From: Verrucomicrobiota bacterium
GTDB lineage: Bacteria > Verrucomicrobiota > Verrucomicrobiia > Verrucomicrobiales > Akkermansiaceae
Reading direction: 5' to 3'
Assembly: GCA_008932935.1 (NCBI GenBank)
Contig: WBXD01000004.1
Coordinates: 1 to 42,886, forward strand
DNA: 42,886 bases
Positions 36,795 through 42,886 of this stretch are shown piece by piece. Made by a program: the position numbers and the translations under genes. The first letter of the stretch is position 1, and every line of letters begins with the position of its first letter. The notes under the pieces were generated by a model that saw only the letters and a list, made by a program, of their open reading frames with translations, did no database searches and was not told the origin of the DNA.

Positions 36795-36895
36795 CCGTGA
36801 TGCCTGCAGGCCGCATGGCTGCGGCGTGGTTGCTGCGTCTCGCGGCAGGCCGTGACTACGCGCCTCTAGCTGCAGCGCCCATGCGAGGTGAATAC
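36795..36895 (-). repeat. Second, inverted copy of the 9.7 kb GC-rich element
   Basis: Minus strand TCGCATGGGCGCTGCAGCTAGAGGCGCGTAGTCACGGCCTGCCGCGAGACGCAGCAACCACGCC, against TCGCATGGGCACTGCGGCCGGAGGCACGCAGTCACGGCCTGCCGCGAGACGCTGCAGCCACGCC at ~9697-9760. Confidence 0.85.
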
Positions 36896-36927
36896 AGCGA
36901 GCGTTCGATGCATTAGAGGCAAGGCGC

Positions 36928-37314
36928 TCAAGGTGAGGCACTGGGCAGGGACTGCTGCCAAGCGTTGATGGCGGCGAGGGTTTGTTCCCAGACGACCTGC
37001 AGATCGGCGTGGATGGCGGCGGCCTGCACGGGCGAGAAGTCCCCCAGCTCTTCCAATCGGGCGAGCTGGGAGGTCATGGCAACACAGCCGAAATAGGCGA
37101 CCAAGCCTCGCAAGCCGTGGGCACGGGCGCGGGTTTGAGGGACATTACCTTCCTGGATGGAGGCGCTGATCTGGGCCATCTGGTGGGGAATATCTTCAAT
37201 CACCTCGGCGAGCAGCTTGAGGTAATCGGCAATACCAATGACCGCGAAGGTCTCGAGCTGGTGATAGTCGAGGAGCGGGTCTTGCGGAGGCTGGCCTGAA
37301 TTGATGGATCCCAT
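36928..37314 (-). CDS. Hpt (histidine phosphotransfer) domain protein
   Basis: 128 aa. IADYLKLLAEVIEDIPHQMAQISASIQEGNVPQTRARAHGLRGLVAYFGCVAMTSQLARLEELG, with the Hpt His in the RAHGLRG context. Confidence 0.85.
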   Translation of the reverse strand: MGSINSGQPPQDPLLDYHQLETFAVIGIADYLKLLAEVIEDIPHQMAQISASIQEGNVPQTRARAHGLRGLVAYFGCVAMTSQLARLEELGDFSPVQAAAIHADLQVVWEQTLAAINAWQQSLPSASP

Positions 37315-37434
37315 GGCAGAAGTTTGTTAGTTTTGGGACGCTTGCAGGCTGCGGCAGAAGCGGCGAAGCTACGGGTGGTTGGTATACTTGGCAAGCTCAA
37401 ACCGCGTGCAGGTGATCGCATGGCAGGCGGGGTT

Positions 37435-39054
37435 TCAATCCCTGTGTGGCAGCCATTTGTCGAGTGCGGTGGCGAACATTTGTGGGGATACCGGCTTGCT
37501 GAGGTAATCGTCCATCCCCGCCTCTAGGCACTTCTCGCGGTCGCCGAGCATGGCATTGGCGGTCATGGCAATGATGGGCAAGCGAGGGTGGCCGGAGGCA
37601 GCCTCGTCGCGGCGGATTTGGCGGGTGGCCTCCATGCCGTCCATGACCGGCATTTGCACGTCCATGAGTACCAAGTCATAACTCTGTGAAACGAGGGCCT
37701 GGATGGCCTCCGCGCCGTTGGCCACGGCGTCGGCACGCAGCCCCAGATGCTTAAGGATGCTCAGGGCCACCTGCTGGTTAGTGAGATTGTCCTCGGCCAC
37801 CAGGATATGGGCGTGGCGCTCGGCCAACAGATTGAGCAGTTCGTGGGCGGCGTTGCGAGTAGCGGTGGTGCGCGGCGGCAGTGGGCTGGCTTGTTTGCTC
37901 AGCCGCACGGTGACCCAGAACTCGGACCCTTGGCCCACTTCGCTGCTCACACCGATTTCGCCGCCCATCAACACGGCTAGCTGTTTGGCGATGGCTAGCC
38001 CCAGGCCGGTTCCGCCATAGCGGCGGGTGGAGGAGGCGTCCACTTGGCTGAACTTATCAAACAGCATGCCGAGCTTGTCCAGCGGGATGCCGATGCCCGT
38101 GTCGCGCACGCTGAAGCGCAGCAGCACCGCACGGGGCATCATTGTAACCAGTGCGGCGCTGATGGCCACCTCGCCGACATCGGTGAACTTGAAGGCGTTG
38201 TCGGTGAGGTTGGAAAGGATTTGGCGCAGGCGGCCTGGATCGCCGCGCAGCGCGGTGGGCACGGCGGGGTCGATAGAACAACGCAGCGCAATGCCTTTGG
38301 CACGGGCCTGCAGGGCGAGGGTGGCGGCGAGGTCATCGAGCAGGTTTGACAAATTGAAGTCATGCATTTCAAGCTCGAGCTTGCCGGCCTCGATTTTCGA
38401 GATATCCAAAAGGTCGTTGATCAAGCCAAGTAGCGCTTCGCCGCTGCTGCGCACGGTGCGGGCATAGCGCAGTTGATCGGCGTCGAGTTCGGTATCCAGC
38501 AGCAGGCCGGTGAGGCCGATGACGCCGTTGAGGGGGGTGCGGATCTCATGACTCATATTGGTTAGATACTCGCTTTTAGCAGTGCTGGCCAGTGCCGCCT
38601 GGGCGGCCACCTGGTTGGCGGTGGCGGTGGCATCGGCGAGGCAGTGGTTGGCGGCGACGAGTTGTGCAGCGGTGCGTTTGCGCGCAGCCAAAGCTTCGGC
38701 GAGAAACACGGTGCAGGCGATGGTAACGCCGAGGTAGGCGTGGAGCAGCAGCAGGGAATCCTGGTCGGTGGCCCGCACGAAGGGACTCGCGCCAATGCCG
38801 GTACCGATGGTGGCGAGGATAATAATGGCGGCGGCAGCGCTGAAGACGCCGCCCAGGCTAAAGCGCAAGGCCGCCCATAACAACAAGGGCATGAGTCCGT
38901 ACTCGAAGGGCATTCTGCGGAAAAACACCAACCAACAAAGCAGCAGCACTGCCATCCCCAGCACGGCGACTTCGACCGCGCGCCAGAGCTTGTTGGATAG
39001 GGCTGGAGGGCTCTGGGTCGCTGGTGGACTGCTTAAGTGAAATATCTTCTTCAT
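37435..39054 (-). CDS. Hybrid sensor histidine kinase-response regulator (membrane N-terminus, HisKA, HATPase, REC)
   Basis: [96 protein letters not shown] start overlaps the upstream stop (ATGA). Confidence 0.93.
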   Translation of the reverse strand: MKKIFHLSSPPATQSPPALSNKLWRAVEVAVLGMAVLLLCWLVFFRRMPFEYGLMPLLLWAALRFSLGGVFSAAAAIIILATIGTGIGASPFVRATDQDSLLLLHAYLGVTIACTVFLAEALAARKRTAAQLVAANHCLADATATANQVAAQAALASTAKSEYLTNMSHEIRTPLNGVIGLTGLLLDTELDADQLRYARTVRSSGEALLGLINDLLDISKIEAGKLELEMHDFNLSNLLDDLAATLALQARAKGIALRCSIDPAVPTALRGDPGRLRQILSNLTDNAFKFTDVGEVAISAALVTMMPRAVLLRFSVRDTGIGIPLDKLGMLFDKFSQVDASSTRRYGGTGLGLAIAKQLAVLMGGEIGVSSEVGQGSEFWVTVRLSKQASPLPPRTTATRNAAHELLNLLAERHAHILVAEDNLTNQQVALSILKHLGLRADAVANGAEAIQALVSQSYDLVLMDVQMPVMDGMEATRQIRRDEAASGHPRLPIIAMTANAMLGDREKCLEAGMDDYLSKPVSPQMFATALDKWLPHRD

Positions 39055-41213
39055 GAGGGGCATGGGGAGTCGGGGGTGCTTAGGTCATGCAGGCCGGGCT
39101 CAGGCCCAGGCAGCCATTTGCCCAGCACCTCCGCCAAGCCTTGGGGCGACACGGGTTTGCTGACGTAATCGTTCATACCCGCCTCTAGGCACTTGCTGCG
39201 ATCCCCCTGGATAGCATTGGCGGTCATGGCGATAATCGGCAACGATGGCTTGCTCGCAGTGGAGCGCAGGCGGCGGATTTGGCGCGTGGCTTCCAGCCCG
39301 TCCATCACCGGCATCTGCACGTCCATGACCACCAAATCGTAGGGCCTGGAGGTGACGGCGAAGACGGCTTCGGCACCGTTAGCTACCCCATCGGCTTGCA
39401 GGCCGAGGTGTTTAAGAATGCTCAAAGCGACCTGCTGGTTGGTGATATTGTCCTCGGCGAGCAGGACCGACGCCTTGCGCCCGGCCAAGACATTGCGCAA
39501 CTGGTGAGCAACGCTGCGGCGGGCGGCAGTGCGCGGCACCGCCTCTACGGTGCGTCTGGCGAGGCGGGCGGTGAACCAGAACTCCGAGCCTTGGCCCACT
39601 GTGCTACTCACGTCGATTTGCCCGCCCATGAGTTCGGCGAGTTGCTTGGAAATAGCTAGGCCCAGGCCGGTGCCACCGTATTGGCGGGTGGTCGACGCAT
39701 CCACTTGGCTGAACTTTTCAAACAGCATGCCGAGCTTATCGGCCGGAATGCCGATGCCCGTGTCGCGTACGCTGAAGCGCAGCACCACGTCGTGCTGGCT
39801 CATGTTCAGCGCCGAGACCTGAATAGTCACCCCCCCGGCATGGGTGAACTTGATCGCATTATCGGTCAAATTGCTGAGAATCTGGCGTAGGCGGCCAACA
39901 TCCCCCCGCAGCAGTGTGGGGACGGCCGGGTCGGCGCCACAGAGCAATGTGATCCCCTTATCGCGCACCCGCAGGGCTTGGGCTTGGGCGAAGTCCTCCA
40001 GCAGATTTGTCAGATCGAAGTCGAGGGCCTCGAGTTCGAGTTTGCCGGCCTCGATTTTTGAAATATCGAGAAAATCATTGATCAGACCGAGCAAAATTCC
40101 GCCACTGCTGCGGATGGTGTTGGCATAGCGCCGCTGCTCAGCGTTGAGTTCGGTATCGAGCATCAGGCCAGTGAGACCAATGACTCCGTTGAGCGGGGTG
40201 CGGATTTCGTGGCTCATATTGGCCAAGAACGCGCTCTTGGCGGCATTGGCCATCTCGGCTTGGGCGGTCAACTCGTTGGCGCGGAGGGTGGCGGCCTCAA
40301 GTTGGCGGTTGGTTTCAATGAGTTGTGTCTCAGCGTGCTTGCGCTCGGTGATGTCGCGCAGGAAAATAACTACCGGCAGCCCGTCGTCGGGTCGGCATTG
40401 AACGCTCACCTCCACGTCAAACGTGCTGCCGTCCTTGCGGCGATGGCGCGATTCGAAGCGCTCTTCGAGGTGGGCTTGGAGCTGTTGAATGCGGTTGGCG
40501 ATGTCATCAGTAGCGGCGGCGTCCTGCAACCCGGCGATGTGCATCCGCAGCAATTCCTCACGCGAGTAGCCGCTCATCCGGCAGTAGGCATCGTTGACTT
40601 CGAGCAGGCGGCCCTCGGCATCGACCAGCCAGAAGCCGTCCATTGCCGTCTGCAGGATGACCTGATGGCGTCTACCGCTCTCGCGCAGTGCCTGCTCGCT
40701 GGCTTTGCGGGCCAAATTTTCGACCTGCAAATCCTCCAATAAGTTGAGCGTGGCGCTATGGTTGTGGCGCAGCGCGGCGGTGCGCTCGTCAACCAAGCTG
40801 GCCAAGCGTGCATTGATATCCAGCTGGGCGGTGGCGGTCGCCTTGATTTTGGCCATCGCGCGCATCGTGGCGACGAGTTCGATTGGGTCAAGTGGCGTGG
40901 CAAGAACCCCCTCGCCCCCCGCTTCCAAGGCCTTCAGGCGATTCTCCTGTGCGGTCTCGAAGGAGGTCATAAAAACCACCGGAATGGCTCGCAGGGTCGC
41001 GTCTTGCTTGAGGTTGCAGCAGACCTCGACGCCATCCATGTCCGGCATGACGAGAGCCAGCAGAACCACGTCGGGATCTTCGCCGCGTGCCAAAGCCAGT
41101 CCCAGCGCTCCGCTGAGGGCACACAACACCGTGGCCTCCGGCAGTAAGTCGGTCAAAACCGCCTGCAGCGCCGTCAGATTGTCGGCATCGTCATCAATGG
41201 CCAGAATTTTCAT
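39051..41213 (-). CDS. Hybrid sensor histidine kinase (degenerate REC, PAS, HisKA, HATPase, REC)
   Basis: [13 protein letters not shown]...[13 protein letters not shown]...PAS...[29 protein letters not shown]...[18 protein letters not shown]...[21 protein letters not shown]. Start overlaps the upstream stop as ATGA. Confidence 0.93.
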   Translation of the reverse strand: MKILAIDDDADNLTALQAVLTDLLPEATVLCALSGALGLALARGEDPDVVLLALVMPDMDGVEVCCNLKQDATLRAIPVVFMTSFETAQENRLKALEAGGEGVLATPLDPIELVATMRAMAKIKATATAQLDINARLASLVDERTAALRHNHSATLNLLEDLQVENLARKASEQALRESGRRHQVILQTAMDGFWLVDAEGRLLEVNDAYCRMSGYSREELLRMHIAGLQDAAATDDIANRIQQLQAHLEERFESRHRRKDGSTFDVEVSVQCRPDDGLPVVIFLRDITERKHAETQLIETNRQLEAATLRANELTAQAEMANAAKSAFLANMSHEIRTPLNGVIGLTGLMLDTELNAEQRRYANTIRSSGGILLGLINDFLDISKIEAGKLELEALDFDLTNLLEDFAQAQALRVRDKGITLLCGADPAVPTLLRGDVGRLRQILSNLTDNAIKFTHAGGVTIQVSALNMSQHDVVLRFSVRDTGIGIPADKLGMLFEKFSQVDASTTRQYGGTGLGLAISKQLAELMGGQIDVSSTVGQGSEFWFTARLARRTVEAVPRTAARRSVAHQLRNVLAGRKASVLLAEDNITNQQVALSILKHLGLQADGVANGAEAVFAVTSRPYDLVVMDVQMPVMDGLEATRQIRRLRSTASKPSLPIIAMTANAIQGDRSKCLEAGMNDYVSKPVSPQGLAEVLGKWLPGPEPGLHDLSTPDSPCPS

Positions 41214-41518
41214 ATTTCCCCCTTTCTCGGGCAAGGATTTGCCGCGACTTGCAGGTGGCTGGTGGCCACTTGCAAGGTGATTGGCAGCAGCAGGGTGAAG
41301 GCGGCCCCCTGGCTCGGCTCACTGGCCACCCTGAGGTCACCACCGGGCAAACGGGCGTATTTGCGGGAGATGAGAGACTCGCCCAGACCGCTCCTGGTCT
41401 GCTTCCAGAGATGATTCATTTCAAGCCAGGCCATGCTGCCAAGGGCTACCACCAACAGCAGCACGAGCCCCTGCCCAAGTCGCCATTGCGTGCTAATTTT
41501 AAAATCGTGCTGCTTCAT
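41210..41518 (-). pseudogene. Internally deleted sensor histidine kinase (TM start fused to HATPase C-terminus), 102 aa
   Basis: MKQHDFKISTQWRLGQGLVLLLVVALGSMAWLEMNHLWKQT joined directly to RSGLGESLISRKYARLPGGDLRVASEPSQGAAFTLLLPITL, the end of a HATPase domain. Confidence 0.65.
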
Positions 41519-41599
41519 AATTCACCCTTTACCCTACCTTACGCAGGAGCCACTGGCGGCGCAACGAATATCCGCAGCTTGCGGGGCGCGTACTCGGCT

Positions 41600-42169
41600 T
41601 CAGTCATGAACAATGCGGTATTTTTCCGCCTGACCGGTGGCTTGCAGCAAGGCATTGACCTCTTGCTTCAGCTCGATCATGTGTAATTCGCGGCCCACCG
41701 TCACCTTGTTGAAGCGTTCCAGTTCGGCACACTTCTCTCTCAGCTCCATCAGGCGCTGCTCGAGTTGCATGTTCGCGTGACTGATGGCTAGGTCAACTTG
41801 GCTTTTGTAAAGGGCCATTTCGATGACGATTTCCAGTTCGCGGTCCTCCACGGGTTTGAGGATATAGCCGTAGGGCTCAGCGAGTTTCGCCCGTTGCAGT
41901 GTACCACCCTCGGCGTAGGCGGTGAGAAAGACCACCGGGAGCTGGAAGCGCGAGCGCATTTCACCGGCCGCCGCGACGCCATCCATCAGGCCTTGCAGGC
42001 GGATATCCATCAATACCAACGCCGGCCGTCGCGTTTGCACCAACACCAGTGCCTCCTCGCCACTGGCGACGCTGCCGAGCACCCCGTAGCCCAGACGCAC
42101 CAAGCGCTCGGCGAGGTCCGCCGCCACGATGACCTCATCTTCAACAATCAATAGTTGGGGTTTATCCAT
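41600..42169 (-). CDS. Response regulator (REC) with C-terminal coiled coil
   Basis: LLIVEDEVIVAADLAERLVRLGYGVLGSVASGEEAL, ALVLMDIRLQGLMDGVAAAGEM, VVFLTAYAE, YGYILKPVEDREL, then a coiled-coil-like tail. Confidence 0.9.
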   Translation of the reverse strand: MDKPQLLIVEDEVIVAADLAERLVRLGYGVLGSVASGEEALVLVQTRRPALVLMDIRLQGLMDGVAAAGEMRSRFQLPVVFLTAYAEGGTLQRAKLAEPYGYILKPVEDRELEIVIEMALYKSQVDLAISHANMQLEQRLMELREKCAELERFNKVTVGRELHMIELKQEVNALLQATGQAEKYRIVHD

Positions 42170-42380
42170 GGGCACTCAATGCGTTCGCTCTCGTTGCTAC
42201 AATGGCACGTTATCAAGCGCCCCGCATCTGACTATCTGCAAGTTTCACAGTTCCTGAGCTCGGTGGAAAAAGTTAAGGCGAAAATACTTGACCTACCAGG
42301 CTTCAAGAGCCACCGGGCCGAGCCATCCAAGTCCAGGTTGAAGGCACCAACCGACTCGATACTGAACCAGTCGCACCACT

Positions 42381-42460
42381 AGAACATCCTGGCGTCTGCT
42401 AGGACATCCAGGAGTCTGCTAGGACATCCAGGAGTCTGCTAGGACATCCTAGCGTCCGTA
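42381..42460. repeat. 20-bp tandem repeat, about 4 units
   Basis: AGAACATCCTGGCGTCTGCT / AGGACATCCAGGAGTCTGCT / AGGACATCCAGGAGTCTGCT / AGGACATCCTAGCGTCCGTA. Confidence 0.93.
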
Positions 42461-42484
42461 CGGACATCAGGATGTCCTAGCAGA
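42435..42484. repeat. Nested palindrome A
   Basis: Perfect 16-bp outer stem TCTGCTAGGACATCCT / AGGATGTCCTAGCAGA enclosing the 12-bp palindrome GTCCGTACGGAC (42454-42465). Confidence 0.93.
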
Positions 42485-42580
42485 GTGGAGCCAGACGCGG
42501 ATCTTCTTTCAAGACTCACCAATTTCTGGAGGCCGTGCCGAGAAATGGTTGGCGATATCGCGACAAACCCGACTGCTCCG

Positions 42581-42621
42581 CTGGGACATCCTGGCGTCCG
42601 ATCGGACAGCAGAATGTCCTA
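42581..42621. repeat. Nested palindrome B, homologous to A
   Basis: GGGACATCCTGGC / AGCAGAATGTCCT imperfect outer arms around GTCCGATCGGAC (42596-42607). Confidence 0.85.
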
Positions 42622-42783
42622 ACGAAGTAGAGACCGCTGCGGAGCTTTTTCTGGAACCGGCCGATCTTGGGGACCGTCGTCGCAGGAACGTGGGCAAAAT
42701 TGCGATTTAAGCAGATTTGCTGGGGGCCGAAAGCCCGCAGCATCTGACAGGTGGTGGGCAAGCCCGCCGCGTTTGGGGCTACA

Positions 42784-42886
42784 ACAAGACACAAGACACA
42801 GACACAAGACACAAGACACAAGACACAAGACACAAGACACAAGACACAAGACACAAGACACAAGACACAAGACACAAGACACAAGA
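42784..42886. repeat. Heptanucleotide array (AAGACAC)n running off the window end
   Basis: About 14 near-perfect AAGACAC units with one single-base slip (ACACAGACAC near 42797). Confidence 0.97.

Noticed and set aside
42155-42382. 75-aa plus-strand ORF upstream of the response regulator
   Set aside because: No recognisable homology or ribosome-binding context, and its end runs toward the repeat region. Not supported as a gene.
42381-42484. CRISPR-like array
   Set aside because: The 20-bp repeats abut with no unique spacers and there are no cas genes. It is a tandem repeat merging into a palindrome.
42516-42884. Cys-rich repeat proteins (CVLCLVSCVLCLVS) on the minus strand
   Set aside because: Direct translation of the AAGACAC heptamer array; no independent coding evidence.

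Overview
This is a 42.9 kb window of GC-rich bacterial chromosome. The gene families and the RAYT/REP-type repeats suggest Verrucomicrobia or another PVC lineage; that is inference, since no search was run. Most of it is ordinary chromosome: bioB (partial), Nramp transporter + UspA, aldo/keto reductase, sugar isomerases, class IV aminotransferase, AI-2E permease, tRNA-Ser(CGA), rnhB-yraN, a chorismate-binding enzyme, an ABC transporter, ftsH, phnA-like, rpsP, PfkB kinase, a TPR protein, glycogen synthase and a phosphorelay cluster. Main points for a second look: (1) a co-directional three-gene block: GH127-like protein carrying an internal PA14 domain, then GH127-like protein fused to a C-terminal HExxH zincin, then a POT peptide transporter coupled by ATGAGTGA. 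It reads as a candidate system for deglycosylating and digesting arabinosylated, hydroxyproline-rich glycoproteins and importing the peptides. (2) A RAYT/Y1 transposase flanked by inverted copies of a ~33 bp GGTGACAGATAAA motif, plus a solo copy 19 kb away beside a decayed tyrosine-recombinase fragment next to tRNA-Ser. (3) Two homologous nested palindromes at 42.4-42.65 kb whose inner 12-bp palindromes differ in a symmetric, covariation-like way, beside a 20-bp tandem array. (4) Two heptanucleotide (AAGACAC) arrays. (5) A phosphorelay cluster with a hybrid kinase whose N-terminal receiver has lost its phospho-acceptor Asp and conserved Lys, and a 102-aa remnant of an internally deleted histidine kinase. 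(6) FtsH with a tandemly duplicated extracytoplasmic domain. (7) A junction where two convergent genes both appear truncated. No CRISPR array, rRNA or prophage was seen.
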